From NCBI RefSeq assembly GCF_016775155.1, contig NZ_JAEUGD010000014.1, forward strand, positions 62,001 to 126,000: a stretch of 64,000 bases of DNA. Direction: 5' to 3'. Positions 17,836 to 27,824 of the stretch are shown here, in pieces. Every line of letters starts with the position of its first letter. Position 1 is the stretch's first letter. Below the pieces are notes generated by a model that had not been told where the DNA came from, did no database searches, and saw only the letters and a list, made by a program, of their open reading frames with translations. Made by a program: the position numbers and the translations under genes. The DNA is from Fulvivirga marina (GTDB lineage Bacteria > Bacteroidota > Bacteroidia > Cytophagales > Cyclobacteriaceae).

Positions 17836-19338
17836 ATGGGATTCAGGTCAGTACTAAGTAAGCCATTCGCTTCATTTATTGTCGGTCAGCAAAAGAAATG
17901 GTCGGCAGATCCAGGTAAATATCAATCAAAAATTTTTAATGAAATAGTCAGCAAAGCAGCTGATACTGTTTTTGGTAAAGATCATGCCTTTGACGAAATA
18001 AAAGGGTACGATGACTATAAAAAAAGAGTTCCTATAAGAGATTATGAGGAGTTATCACCCTATGTGAAGCAAATACTTGAAGGTAAATCGGATGTTTTAT
18101 GGCCTGGTAAGCCCGAATATTTCTCAAAAACCTCCGGTACCACGTCCGGGGTGAAATACATACCTATTACCAAAGAGTCCCTGCCAAATCATATCAACAG
18201 TGCTCGCAATGCACTATTGAGCTATGTACATGAAACCGGTAAGTCCAGATTTCTGGATGGTAAACTCATCTTTCTTTCCGGTAGTCCAGAACTGGGGCAG
18301 AAGGCAGGTATTCATACCGGAAGGTTATCAGGGATAGTGAATCATCATGTGCCCGGTTATTTAAGAACCAACCAAATGCCTAGCTATGCAACTAATTGTA
18401 TCGAAGATTGGGAGCAAAAACTGGAGAAAATAATAGACGAAACAATCGGTCAGAACATGACACTGATCTCAGGTATTCCACCTTGGGTTCAGATGTACTT
18501 TGACCGTATTCAGGAGAGAACTGGGAAAAAGATCAAGGACGTGTTTCCAAACTTTGATCTCTTCGTTTACGGAGGGGTTAACTTTGAACCTTATAGGGCC
18601 AAACTGTTCGATTCTATTGGTCGTAAGGTTGATTCTATAGAGACTTACCCAGCCTCAGAAGGATTTATAGCCTATCAGGATACGCAACATGAAGAAGGGT
18701 TGCTGTTACTTTCAAATTCGGGCATTTTCTTTGAGTTTATTCCTGCCGATGAATATTTCAATGAAAACCCTACACGCCTTTCTATTGAAGAGGTAAAAAC
18801 GGGTGTGAATTATGCGGTGATCATTAATAGCAATGCAGGTCTATGGGGGTACTCAATAGGTGATACAGTTAAGTTTGTATCCACTAACCCGCATCGTTTA
18901 CTCGTGACAGGTCGTATTAAGCATTTTATCTCAGCATTTGGAGAGCATGTGATAGGAGAAGAGGTAGAAAAAGCCATGAAATATACCGTTGCTAAATTCC
19001 CTGAAACTGAAATTGTAGAGTTTACCGTAGCCCCCCAGGTGACACCTGAAGAAGGTTTACCACTGCACGAATGGTATGTTGAATTTTCTAATTCACCATC
19101 TGATTTGTCAGCCTTCGAAAAAGAACTAAATTTGCAGCTTCAGAAATTGAATACTTATTATGATGATCTTCAATCAGGCAGCATACTCAGAAGTCTGAAG
19201 ATTATTCAGTTAAATAAGAATTCCTTTATAGAATATATGAAATCACAAGGTAAACTCGGCGGCCAGAATAAAGTACCCAGATTGTCAAATGACAGAAAAA
19301 TTGCCGATGAATTGATTAAATACCGCATTTCAGAATAA
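17836..19338 (+). CDS. GH3 auxin-responsive-promoter family protein (acyl-adenylating enzyme fold)
   Basis: 500 residues from ATG 17836; an in-frame GTG at 17830 adds two residues. Family motifs are visible: the ATP site KTSGTTSGVKYIPIT near 98-112, YPASEGF near 273-279, and GYSIGDTVKF followed by TGRIKHFISAFGEHV. Plant GH3 enzymes conjugate amino acids to acyl acids; the bacterial substrate is unknown. TATATTTG (17823-17830) matches the -7 element so close to the ATG that the message could be almost leaderless (inference). It leads an operon with dxr, 6 nt on, and rseP. Confidence 0.9.
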   Translation: MGFRSVLSKPFASFIVGQQKKWSADPGKYQSKIFNEIVSKAADTVFGKDHAFDEIKGYDDYKKRVPIRDYEELSPYVKQILEGKSDVLWPGKPEYFSKTSGTTSGVKYIPITKESLPNHINSARNALLSYVHETGKSRFLDGKLIFLSGSPELGQKAGIHTGRLSGIVNHHVPGYLRTNQMPSYATNCIEDWEQKLEKIIDETIGQNMTLISGIPPWVQMYFDRIQERTGKKIKDVFPNFDLFVYGGVNFEPYRAKLFDSIGRKVDSIETYPASEGFIAYQDTQHEEGLLLLSNSGIFFEFIPADEYFNENPTRLSIEEVKTGVNYAVIINSNAGLWGYSIGDTVKFVSTNPHRLLVTGRIKHFISAFGEHVIGEEVEKAMKYTVAKFPETEIVEFTVAPQVTPEEGLPLHEWYVEFSNSPSDLSAFEKELNLQLQKLNTYYDDLQSGSILRSLKIIQLNKNSFIEYMKSQGKLGGQNKVPRLSNDRKIADELIKYRISE

Positions 19339-19344
19339 TTCACA

Positions 19345-20508
19345 TTGGAAGATAATCAAAAGAAAAATATAGCCATACTTGGTTCTACAGGCTCAATAGG
19401 AACACAAGCGCTTGAAGTCGTGGATGCAAACCCTGATCATTTTCAGGTCGAAGTACTTACTGCGCAGAATAATTGCGATCTCTTAATCTCACAGGCGATA
19501 AAATACCAACCTAATACAGTAGTGATTGGTAATGATGAGCACTATCACAAAGTGTTTGACGCTCTGGATAAACACGATATCAAAGTCTATGCAGGAGAGA
19601 ACGCACTGGCGGCGGTGGTTGAAATGGATACCGTTGATCTGGTTTTAACTGCGCTGGTGGGGTATAGTGGCTTGAAACCAACAATAAGAGCCATTGAAGC
19701 AGGCAAGAATATTGCCTTGGCCAATAAGGAGACACTGGTAGTTGCCGGAGAGCTTATCACTAAAATGGCTATGGAAAAAGGGGTGAACATCTACCCGGTG
19801 GATTCCGAACATTCGGCTATTTTTCAATGTCTGACTGGAGAGTTTCACAACCCCATAGAAAAAATCATACTAACAGCTTCTGGCGGTCCATTCCGTGGTA
19901 TGTCCAGAAAACAGCTGGAGAAGGTTACCAAAGCGCAGGCGCTAAAGCACCCGAATTGGGATATGGGAGCAAAGATCACAATCGACTCGGCTACCCTTAT
20001 GAATAAAGGACTTGAGGTGATAGAGGCCAAGTGGTTATTTGGACTCAGGCCTGATCAGGTGGATGTTGTGGTACACCCACAGTCCATCATTCATTCTATG
20101 GTACAGTTTGAAGATGGGTCCATCAAAGCGCAAATGGGCTTGCCAGATATGAAGTTGCCGATACAATATGCAATGGCTTATCCACAGCGATTGAAGTCCG
20201 ATTTTCCGCGTTTTAACTTTGCCAATTACCCGGCCCTCACATTTGAGCAACCTGATAAAAAAACTTTTCGTAATCTTGCATTAGCGTTCGATGCATTAGC
20301 TAAAGGGGGTAACACGCCTTGTGTGCTCAATGCAGCAAATGAAATTGTAGTTGCGGAATTTTTGAAGGATAGAATTGGTTTTCTTGAAATGTCCGATGTT
20401 GTGGAACATTGTATGGAAAAAATTACTTTTATAAATGCTCCTACTTACGAGGATTACGTAAACACAGATGAAGAAACTAGAATCAAAGCTTTAGAACTTA
20501 TAGATTAA
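19345..20508 (+). CDS. dxr: 1-deoxy-D-xylulose 5-phosphate reductoisomerase
   Basis: 387 residues. Converts DXP to 2-C-methyl-D-erythritol 4-phosphate with NADPH, the first committed MEP isoprenoid step. Motifs: GSTGSIGTQAL (NADPH site, residues 13-23), ALANKETLVVAGE, PVDSEHSAIFQ (metal and substrate residues), SGGPFRG and NKGLEVIEA. The start must be the TTG at 19345: the in-frame TAA of the preceding gene ends at 19338 and the next in-frame ATG is far inside the conserved domain. Six nt after the GH3 gene and overlapping rseP by one base. ispD of the same pathway is at 33727-34416. Confidence 0.97.
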   Translation: MEDNQKKNIAILGSTGSIGTQALEVVDANPDHFQVEVLTAQNNCDLLISQAIKYQPNTVVIGNDEHYHKVFDALDKHDIKVYAGENALAAVVEMDTVDLVLTALVGYSGLKPTIRAIEAGKNIALANKETLVVAGELITKMAMEKGVNIYPVDSEHSAIFQCLTGEFHNPIEKIILTASGGPFRGMSRKQLEKVTKAQALKHPNWDMGAKITIDSATLMNKGLEVIEAKWLFGLRPDQVDVVVHPQSIIHSMVQFEDGSIKAQMGLPDMKLPIQYAMAYPQRLKSDFPRFNFANYPALTFEQPDKKTFRNLALAFDALAKGGNTPCVLNAANEIVVAEFLKDRIGFLEMSDVVEHCMEKITFINAPTYEDYVNTDEETRIKALELID

Positions 20509-21854
20509 TGGAAGGATTAGTAATGACCGCTCAGATAATTCTGAGCTTATCAATTTTAGTGGGGCTTCATGAGATGGGACACCTGCTCGCCGCAAAGGCG
20601 TTTGGAATGAGGGTGGAACAGTTCTCAATTGGTTTTCCCCCTAAAATTTTCAGTTTTAAATATGGTGAAACGGAATATGCTCTTAGTGCTATTCCTCTGG
20701 GTGGGTTTGTGAAAATATCAGGAATGATAGATGAATCCATGGATACGGAAGCCATGAAACAACCACCTCAACCTTATGAATTTAGGTCAAAACCTGCATG
20801 GCAAAGACTGATTGTAATGTTGGGGGGTATTATAGTTAACGTGATTACGGGTATCATTATATTTGTCTGTCTTACATACATTTATGGAGATACCTTCATT
20901 TCTAATGATGCAGTCAATGAGCACGGAGGTATTGTAGCTCTTGAAGTAGGAGAAGAGCTAGGCTTGAAAACCGGTGATAAAATTGTAAAGATCAACGGAA
21001 GAGAATTTGAAGATTTTTCTGAGACGGTTAAACCTAGTGTGTTTATGGGTAGTGGCTCTTACTATACCGTTGAAAGAAACGGAGAGTTTGTTGATATCCA
21101 GATCCCGGGGGATTTCATAGAGAAAATGAACGACAAAGAGGCTGCCGGAAAATTTATTATGCCGAATGTTCCTGCCCTTGTGGGAGAAGTGCAGAAGGGA
21201 TCAATTGCCGATGAAATTGGCCTGCAGGAATATGACAGGATCGTTGAGATCTCCGGTGTAAAGATTAACAACCCGAAAGAGATGTCCGATGTTGTGAAGA
21301 GTTATAAGGAAGATACTATTTCGTTAACCATTGAAAGGAATGGTGAATTGCTCAGCTATGAGAGAGATTTTAGAAATGACACAATTATTGGTGTAGGATT
21401 TACTTCTCCTAAAGATATGTTTGCCAAATTGGAATATGGGCTGGGCGAATCAGTTGGAATAGGCACTGAAAGAGCCTTCGGAATAGTGTTCCTGCAGGTT
21501 AAGGCATTTGGTAAAATGTTTAGTGGGGAGCTTTCAGTGCGTAAATCCCTGGCAGGTCCGATTGGTATCGCCCAAGCTTACGGTGGAGAATGGCAATGGG
21601 AACGTTTCTGGAGAATGACCGGGCTACTATCTATGGTACTGGCATTTATGAATTTACTGCCCATACCTGCGCTTGATGGTGGTCATGTAATGTTCCTGAG
21701 TTATGAAATTATTTCAGGAAGAAAGCCATCTGATAAGTTTTTGGAAAATGCACAAAAGGTCGGAATGGCATTCCTGTTACTACTAATGGTGTTCATTATT
21801 TTCAATGATATATTCAAAATAGAGTTTGTCAAGAACCTGTTTGGTATTAACTAA
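20508..21854 (+). CDS. rseP: RIP metalloprotease RseP (site-2 protease, M50)
   Basis: 448 residues. Intramembrane zinc protease that cuts membrane-bound regulators. HEMGH at about 21-25 in the first membrane helix; second zinc motif region LDGGH at about 387; two PDZ domains at about 130-200 and 210-290; last helices at 365-385 and 415-440. The ATG overlaps the dxr stop (TAATG), so translation is coupled. In other bacteria RseP acts on anti-sigma factors; the FecR protein at 6527 is a conceivable substrate, but nothing here proves it. A strong terminator follows. Confidence 0.95.
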   Translation: MEGLVMTAQIILSLSILVGLHEMGHLLAAKAFGMRVEQFSIGFPPKIFSFKYGETEYALSAIPLGGFVKISGMIDESMDTEAMKQPPQPYEFRSKPAWQRLIVMLGGIIVNVITGIIIFVCLTYIYGDTFISNDAVNEHGGIVALEVGEELGLKTGDKIVKINGREFEDFSETVKPSVFMGSGSYYTVERNGEFVDIQIPGDFIEKMNDKEAAGKFIMPNVPALVGEVQKGSIADEIGLQEYDRIVEISGVKINNPKEMSDVVKSYKEDTISLTIERNGELLSYERDFRNDTIIGVGFTSPKDMFAKLEYGLGESVGIGTERAFGIVFLQVKAFGKMFSGELSVRKSLAGPIGIAQAYGGEWQWERFWRMTGLLSMVLAFMNLLPIPALDGGHVMFLSYEIISGRKPSDKFLENAQKVGMAFLLLLMVFIIFNDIFKIEFVKNLFGIN

Positions 21855-21877
21855 GCAGTTCATTTACAAAATATACT

Positions 21878-21911
21878 AAATGGGGATTTCGAAAGGGGTC
21901 CCCATTTTTTA
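21878..21911 (+). terminator. Terminator of the GH3-dxr-rseP operon
   Basis: AAATGGGGA / TCCCCATTT stem, 12-nt loop, running into a T6 tract, 24 nt after the rseP stop. Confidence 0.85.
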
Positions 21912-22079
21912 TTGGCTAGGTGTTTCTTGCTCATTTATTGCAATTTTAGTCACCCCCGTGAGTTTACTAAGAAATGAAATATAAACAGAGCAGGCTCAGA
22001 TATTCAGCAAGAGTCTTGCCAGTTCGAAGTGCTGCATTTGTTGTTAAAAGGCCTTGTACGTTAAGGAGACTTTGCTAAT

Positions 22080-22110
22080 TAAAGCTGGGTCTTACCTCCA
22101 GGTAGCTTTA
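22080..22110 (-). terminator. Possible terminator of the OmpA/PD40 gene
   Basis: TAAAGCT / AGCTTTA 7-bp stem about 20 nt beyond the minus-strand stop codon; the following minus-strand sequence is only weakly T-rich. Confidence 0.35.
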
Positions 22111-22131
22111 TTAAACTTTTGAGAGCTTTAT

Positions 22132-24114
22132 TTACTCATTTACTTTGTCTCGGTATATCTCAAACTCAACCCGACGATTGAGTTTTTTATCTTCCTCAGT
22201 CACCTCCTTTACGATAGGCTTGGAGCTTCCAAACCCTTTGGCAGTGATTCTTGAGTCTTCCACCCCACCAAAATAAACAAGGTATTCTTTGATAATGTCG
22301 GCTCTATCTTGTGATAACTTGAGGTTAAAGTCTTCCCTTCCATCAGAGTCAGTATGACCAGATATACGTAGGTTAAAGTCAGGATTGTCTAAAAGGAAAT
22401 CTGCCATTTTATCCAAATCTCCATACATAGGAGTGGTTAATGCAGCTTTGCCTTCTTCAAATTCAAGAGATTCAAATTTCATTTTGCTTGAAATAGAAGA
22501 GGTCTTTTTGTGTAGTTGCATTTCACCGTCTAGGTAAAATAACTCTTCTATTCTAAAAAACTCTTCCCCCTGAATGATGAGCAGGTAATTGTTGTTATTG
22601 ATCAGATCAAATTCGAACGAACCGTCAGGTCGTAGGAACTTAGGAGCTACTTCTATGCCGTTGTCAAGGTCAATAATGGAAACTATACCCTTAAAAGGTT
22701 TGCCAGTATCCTCATCAGTCAGTGATCCCTTTACTTTTGTAGTGGCACCTGGTTGGGCTTCCATAGGTACTGGGAATGAATATAAATCCAGATTGGCCAT
22801 ATTGTTTTCAGCAGACCTGGCATAGTAGAGGTCCTGAGCTTTGGAGTCAATAGTAAAATAAAACTCACTTCCAGGTCCATTAACGAGAGGCCCTATATTT
22901 TTAGGCTCAATCCAGTTGCCCTGAATAAAGTATGATTTATAGATATCGAATTCTCCGAAGTTTAGGCTCTGCCCATTGGAGCTGAAGTAAAGCACATTTC
23001 TGGAATTGTGATAGAATGGGCTTACTTCTGAGTTTCGGGTATTTATAATAGGGCCCATGTTAACTGCCTTGGACCATTCGCCATCTGGAGCACGAGTGGT
23101 ATAATATAGGTCTGAAAGCCCAAATCCGCCTATACGATCCGATGCGAAATAAAGGGTGTCTTCAGTTTGGGATAAGGATGGGTGAGAGTCCCAAGCTATG
23201 CTATTCACATTAACCCCCAGGTTTTTTACCTGCCCCCAGGTACTATCCTGCTGGAGGGTCGCTGTAAATATGTCACAATCGCCATAGGAGTCCGGAGAGT
23301 TGCACCTGGCAAAATACAGCGTTCGACCGTCATTGCTTAGTGTAGCAGAGCCTTCATTAAACCGAGTGTTTAACTCCTTAAATTCTTTGGTCTTATTCCA
23401 TCCTCCAAACGAATATTCGGTGAAGAAAAGGTCTTCATCATAAACGGGATCAATGCCTCGGTGGTGAGAGTTTCTTTTTGAAGTGAAGATCAACATTTGG
23501 TCGTTGTCACTTAAGGTAGGGCCGTAATCTGATAGTTCGGAGTTTACCAACTCACCCATGTTTAGTAATACACTTCTTGGTGGACGCAGAGTGTCTACCT
23601 CTTTTCGATAATCTACGAGTTCGTAGTAATACTCAAGAGGAACGTAATAATCCTTGTCATTGGTAGTAAGCGAGTCAAAGTGAAGTTCAATCTTTCTGAT
23701 ATCAATATCAGACCTGTGGTGTTTTAATACGAGTTTGTATAGAAGTTTAGCTTCATCGTAATCTCCATAAATTTCGGTGAGTTTGGCCAGTCTCCATAGC
23801 CAGTATGTGTCACGGTAAAAGTTCATAATACCGAAGTTCTTCACATATGACCTCAACATGGGATATAAGGCAATCCAACCTTTTTCATTCTCCAGTTTTA
23901 TAATTTGCTTTAATTTGCTGTCGTTACGGTAATATGGGACTTTGTTAATATTCGGAAAATTGAAGAGATCAGAGCTGCTAAAAGAGGTAATAGAATCATT
24001 CAAAGCCAGTACGCCTCCTGACTTTCGGGTCTTTCTCTTTTTCTGACTAATTGCTTCATTATTCAATATAATGATTAAGAAAAAGCAAAAAATCAATTTA
24101 ATTGTTGTTTTCAA
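22132..24114 (-). CDS. OmpA-family outer-membrane protein with PD40 (WD40-like) repeats
   Basis: 660 residues. Signal peptide 1-24 (ends AISQ). A TPR-like helical region lies at about 60-140, beta-propeller PD40 repeats at about 195-440 (YFARCNSPDSYGDCDIF, YFASDRIGGFGLSDLYY, YFSSNGQSLNFGEFDIY), a carboxypeptidase-regulatory-like domain at about 455-525 and an OmpA peptidoglycan-binding domain at about 545-655 (ISGHTDSDG ... LSQDRADIIKEYL ... NRRVEFEIY). It resembles PorE/P60-type proteins that tie envelope machines to peptidoglycan in this phylum, but the exact role is not assigned. Divergent from lon. Confidence 0.88.
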   Translation of the reverse strand: MKTTIKLIFCFFLIIILNNEAISQKKRKTRKSGGVLALNDSITSFSSSDLFNFPNINKVPYYRNDSKLKQIIKLENEKGWIALYPMLRSYVKNFGIMNFYRDTYWLWRLAKLTEIYGDYDEAKLLYKLVLKHHRSDIDIRKIELHFDSLTTNDKDYYVPLEYYYELVDYRKEVDTLRPPRSVLLNMGELVNSELSDYGPTLSDNDQMLIFTSKRNSHHRGIDPVYDEDLFFTEYSFGGWNKTKEFKELNTRFNEGSATLSNDGRTLYFARCNSPDSYGDCDIFTATLQQDSTWGQVKNLGVNVNSIAWDSHPSLSQTEDTLYFASDRIGGFGLSDLYYTTRAPDGEWSKAVNMGPIINTRNSEVSPFYHNSRNVLYFSSNGQSLNFGEFDIYKSYFIQGNWIEPKNIGPLVNGPGSEFYFTIDSKAQDLYYARSAENNMANLDLYSFPVPMEAQPGATTKVKGSLTDEDTGKPFKGIVSIIDLDNGIEVAPKFLRPDGSFEFDLINNNNYLLIIQGEEFFRIEELFYLDGEMQLHKKTSSISSKMKFESLEFEEGKAALTTPMYGDLDKMADFLLDNPDFNLRISGHTDSDGREDFNLKLSQDRADIIKEYLVYFGGVEDSRITAKGFGSSKPIVKEVTEEDKKLNRRVEFEIYRDKVNE

Positions 24115-24318
24115 GGCCCTCCTGGTTTTCTTTGCAAGTATGCATTTTTCTGAGCAGTATGCCAGATATTAAAGATGTTATAAAAAGTATTTTTTTCAAA
24201 AAGTTAGTCAAAAGAGTTTGGCACACCTATTGACCCTTAATACTACCAACCTAAAAGTTAGTGATTTAAATGGAAAATGTGTCAGGTTGACATGTTTTGT
24301 GACTATAAGAACGTAATT

Positions 24319-26787
24319 ATGTTTCATAAATTATTTTTGTCTGAATTAGTGCAGGAAGATTCGGAAGGCCTTATTCAATTGATTAACCCAGAAGATGAGG
24401 ATGAGAATCAGGTAGATGATATTCCTGAAGATGTACCTATTTTGCCGATCAGGAACACTGTTTTGTTTCCCGGAGTTGTAATCCCTATTACCGTGGGGAG
24501 GCAAAAGTCGATTAAGCTTGTAAAAAAAGCATATCAGGGAGATAGATATGTAGGTGTTATAGCTCAGAAAAATGTACAGACGGAAGATCCGGGTGTGGAT
24601 GATATCTACAGAGTAGGTACTATAGCGCGAATAATCAAGATGCTGGTATTGCCCGATGGTAATACAACCATCATCATCCAGGGAAAAAGTAGGTTCGAGA
24701 TTGACTCAATTATTAAGGAAGAGCCGTATATCACTGCTAGTGTAAAGCTGCTGAAGAGTGATTTTCCAAAAGGCAATAAGAAAGAGATCAAAGCGATTAT
24801 ACAGTCGCTTAAGGACTCAGCTTCAAAAATACTGAAGCTTAACCCGGAAATACCGCAGGAGGCTCAAATGGCCCTGGATAATATTCAGGATCTCGGTTTT
24901 CTTACCCACTTTCTCTCTTCCAACCTCAATGCCGAAGTGGCGGATAAGCAGAGGCTATTGGAAATTAATGACGGGATAAAAAGAGCTACACTTCTATTGG
25001 AGTTCATGCTTAAAGAGATTCAATTGCTTGAATTGAAGCATGATATACAGAAGAAAGTACACACTGATATAGACCAACAACAGCGTGATTATTACCTCAG
25101 GCAGCAAATTAAGGTGATGCAGGATGAACTGGGCTTTGATGGGCCAGATCAGGAGGTAGAAGAACTGAGACTTAAAGGTGAGAAAAAGAACTGGCCAAGT
25201 GAAGTGGGTAAGCACTTTAATAAGGAACTGGATAAGATTCTCAGAATGAATCCCGCAGCAGCGGAGTATCCCGTGGCTATGAACTATGTAGAGTTGCTTC
25301 TTGAGTTGCCATGGAATGAATATACTAAAGACAACTTTGATCTGAAGCGAGCTAGAAAAATACTCGACAAGGACCATTTTGGTATGGAAAAGGTTAAAGA
25401 ACGTATCATAGAATATTTGGCGGTTCTTAAGCTGAAACAGGATATGAAAGGGCCAATATTATGTTTATATGGCCCTCCCGGGGTTGGTAAAACTTCACTG
25501 GGGCGCTCCATCGCCAAGGCCTTGAAAAGAAAGTATGTCAGAATGTCACTGGGAGGGGTGCATGACGAGGCAGAAATACGAGGACATAGAAAAACTTATG
25601 TTGGCGCACTCCCGGGTAAACTGATTCAAAACATTAAAAAGGCCAAATCCTCTAATCCGGTTTTCATCCTGGATGAGATTGACAAAGTAAGTTCTGATTT
25701 TCGTGGCGATCCCGCATCTGCACTTCTAGAGGTGCTTGACCCTGAGCAAAACAGTACTTTTGCCGATAACTACCTTGAGCTTGAATATGACCTATCTAAG
25801 GTGCTTTTTATTGCAACGGCAAACTCGCTGGAAACCATACATCCTGCTTTACGTGATAGAATGGAAATCATAGAAATCTCAGGATATACGCAGGAGGAGA
25901 AAGTAGAAATATCAAAAAAACATCTGATACCAAAGCAGAAAAAAGAACATGGTCTGAAAAGCTCTGATGTGACTTTCCATAAAAAGGCCATAGAAAAGGT
26001 GATTGATGGCTATACCAGAGAGTCGGGAGTGAGGAACCTTGAGAGAAAGCTTGGGTCGGTCATTCGTCATGCAGCTAAATCTATTGCTATGGAGGAGGAG
26101 TTTAATAAAACAATAACCGTAGATGAGGTTGTAAAGATCTTAGGAGCAGAAATATTTGATAAAGAGTTGTACCAAGGCAATGAAATAGCTGGCGTAGTTA
26201 CCGGGCTCGCCTGGACACAAGTTGGAGGGGAAATCCTGTTCATAGAATCTAGCCTTAGTAAAGGTAAAGGTAAACTGACGTTGTCAGGGCAACTGGGAGA
26301 TGTGATGAAAGAATCTGCTATGGCGGCAATTTCATACCTACGTGCCAATGCTGATGATCTAAATATCGATCATCGGGCATTTGATCAGTATGATCTTCAT
26401 GTTCATGTTCCTGCAGGTGCTGTCCCTAAAGATGGTCCTTCAGCAGGTATCACCATGTTAACTTCATTGGCTTCTATCTATACACAGCGAAAAGTTAAAG
26501 AGAAGTTGGCTATGACCGGAGAGATTACATTAAGAGGTAAAGTATTGCCAGTAGGAGGAATAAAGGAGAAAATTCTTGCTGCAAAACGTGCGGGGATAAA
26601 AGAAATTATACTTTCTGAACGAAATAAGCGCGATATTAGCGAAATTGATGAGCAGTATATAAAAGATTTGAAGATACACTACGTTGATACTGTCGATGAA
26701 GTGCTTCAGGTGGCGCTTTTGAAGGATAAAGTGAAGGGACACATGAAATTTGATTTCACAGATACAGCGGTAAATAGTAATAACTAG
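24319..26787 (+). CDS. lon: ATP-dependent Lon protease
   Basis: 822 residues from ATG 24319. An in-frame ATG at 24277 would add 14 residues, but MFHKLFLSELVQEDSEG matches the usual family start better. N-terminal LON substrate domain about 40-235, AAA+ domain with Walker A GPPGVGKTS (about 385-393) and Walker B FILDEIDK (about 452), and a C-terminal protease with catalytic Ser in DGPSAG (about 707) and Lys in GGIKEK (about 750). Degrades damaged and regulatory cytoplasmic proteins. porQ begins 14 nt later. Confidence 0.96.
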   Translation: MFHKLFLSELVQEDSEGLIQLINPEDEDENQVDDIPEDVPILPIRNTVLFPGVVIPITVGRQKSIKLVKKAYQGDRYVGVIAQKNVQTEDPGVDDIYRVGTIARIIKMLVLPDGNTTIIIQGKSRFEIDSIIKEEPYITASVKLLKSDFPKGNKKEIKAIIQSLKDSASKILKLNPEIPQEAQMALDNIQDLGFLTHFLSSNLNAEVADKQRLLEINDGIKRATLLLEFMLKEIQLLELKHDIQKKVHTDIDQQQRDYYLRQQIKVMQDELGFDGPDQEVEELRLKGEKKNWPSEVGKHFNKELDKILRMNPAAAEYPVAMNYVELLLELPWNEYTKDNFDLKRARKILDKDHFGMEKVKERIIEYLAVLKLKQDMKGPILCLYGPPGVGKTSLGRSIAKALKRKYVRMSLGGVHDEAEIRGHRKTYVGALPGKLIQNIKKAKSSNPVFILDEIDKVSSDFRGDPASALLEVLDPEQNSTFADNYLELEYDLSKVLFIATANSLETIHPALRDRMEIIEISGYTQEEKVEISKKHLIPKQKKEHGLKSSDVTFHKKAIEKVIDGYTRESGVRNLERKLGSVIRHAAKSIAMEEEFNKTITVDEVVKILGAEIFDKELYQGNEIAGVVTGLAWTQVGGEILFIESSLSKGKGKLTLSGQLGDVMKESAMAAISYLRANADDLNIDHRAFDQYDLHVHVPAGAVPKDGPSAGITMLTSLASIYTQRKVKEKLAMTGEITLRGKVLPVGGIKEKILAAKRAGIKEIILSERNKRDISEIDEQYIKDLKIHYVDTVDEVLQVALLKDKVKGHMKFDFTDTAVNSNN

Positions 26788-26801
26788 AGCACCTATATTT
26801 G

Positions 26802-27821
26802 ATGCTTAAGGAGATCATAGCCGTTGTTTGCCTGTTAGTTACCTGTAGCATAGCAACTGCACAGGTGGGAGGACAACGGTCATATGAATTTTTAAATATA
26901 CCCTATTCAGCAAGGGCTAGTGGACTCGGAGGGGTAAACGTATCACTGGCAGATGTCGATATCAATATGGTCTATAGCAATCCCGCTTTGACGTCAGATA
27001 CGCTGTCCGGTCTGCTTTCATTTAATTATCTTTCGTACTTTGCTGATATCAATAGTTTTTCATTTGCATATCAGCATGACTTAGGTAAATATGGGGCGTG
27101 GTTTTTTGGGGCCAATCATTTCGACTATGGAACCATTGAGAGCTTTGATGATACAGGTGTTGACCTTGGAGAGGTGGATGCTGGTGAAACTGTCATTTAT
27201 GTAGGGAGAAGCCACACAATGGGCTCATTCACACTTGGTGCTAGTCTGAAGTTTATCAACTCCTCTATTACAGGCTATTATTCAAATGCTGTGGCAATGG
27301 ATGTCGGTGGTGTTTTTAAGCATCCATCCCAAAAGCTTACAGCAGGGATGGTGTTGAAAAACATGGGTTTGGTGGTATCGGAGTATACTGACAGTGATAA
27401 TGCTAAATTGCCATTTGATGTGCAGTTGGGGGCTAGTTTTAAGCCAAGTCATATGCCTTTCAGGTTCTCGTTTACAGGATATAACATGTACCGGGGAGAT
27501 ATTAGTTATTACGATGCCACTAAAATGCAGGCTGAAGATGAACCCGGAGCTTTTGATAAAATCTTCAGACATATTGTAATAGGGACAGAATTACTACTTA
27601 CAAAAAATGTAAATTTAAGGGTAGGTTATAACCATTTGATTAGAAAAGAGTTAAAGTTAGAAAGCACTTCAGGAGGGGCTGGTTTTTCATTTGGACTCAT
27701 GTTTAGAGTTAAAGCATTTGAGTTTGCATATAGTAGAGGGGGGTACCATGCTGCGGGAGCCACAAATAATTTTACTCTTACAGCCAATACAAACTTATTT
27801 TTTAGAAAAGGAAAATTGTAA
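26802..27821 (+). CDS. porQ: Type IX secretion system protein PorQ
   Basis: 339 residues from ATG 26802 (an overlapping in-frame TTG at 26799 adds one). Signal peptide 1-21 (SIATAQ). The mature start GGQRSYEFLNIPYSARASGLGGVNVSL ... SNPAL is the PorQ/PorV-like barrel pattern, and the whole length is an outer-membrane beta-barrel. In T9SS, PorQ works with the attachment complex that finishes cargo at the cell surface; the protease at 1534-5691 carries a matching sorting domain. It sits between lon and hslU, apparently in one operon. Confidence 0.88.
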   Translation: MLKEIIAVVCLLVTCSIATAQVGGQRSYEFLNIPYSARASGLGGVNVSLADVDINMVYSNPALTSDTLSGLLSFNYLSYFADINSFSFAYQHDLGKYGAWFFGANHFDYGTIESFDDTGVDLGEVDAGETVIYVGRSHTMGSFTLGASLKFINSSITGYYSNAVAMDVGGVFKHPSQKLTAGMVLKNMGLVVSEYTDSDNAKLPFDVQLGASFKPSHMPFRFSFTGYNMYRGDISYYDATKMQAEDEPGAFDKIFRHIVIGTELLLTKNVNLRVGYNHLIRKELKLESTSGGAGFSFGLMFRVKAFEFAYSRGGYHAAGATNNFTLTANTNLFFRKGKL

Positions 27822-27824
27822 ATC

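Noticed and set aside
24218-24233. Sigma-54-like sequence TTGGCAC-n5-TTGA upstream of lon
   Set aside because: Spacing fits, but the -12 element lacks the required GC; a single partial match without an activator site is weak.
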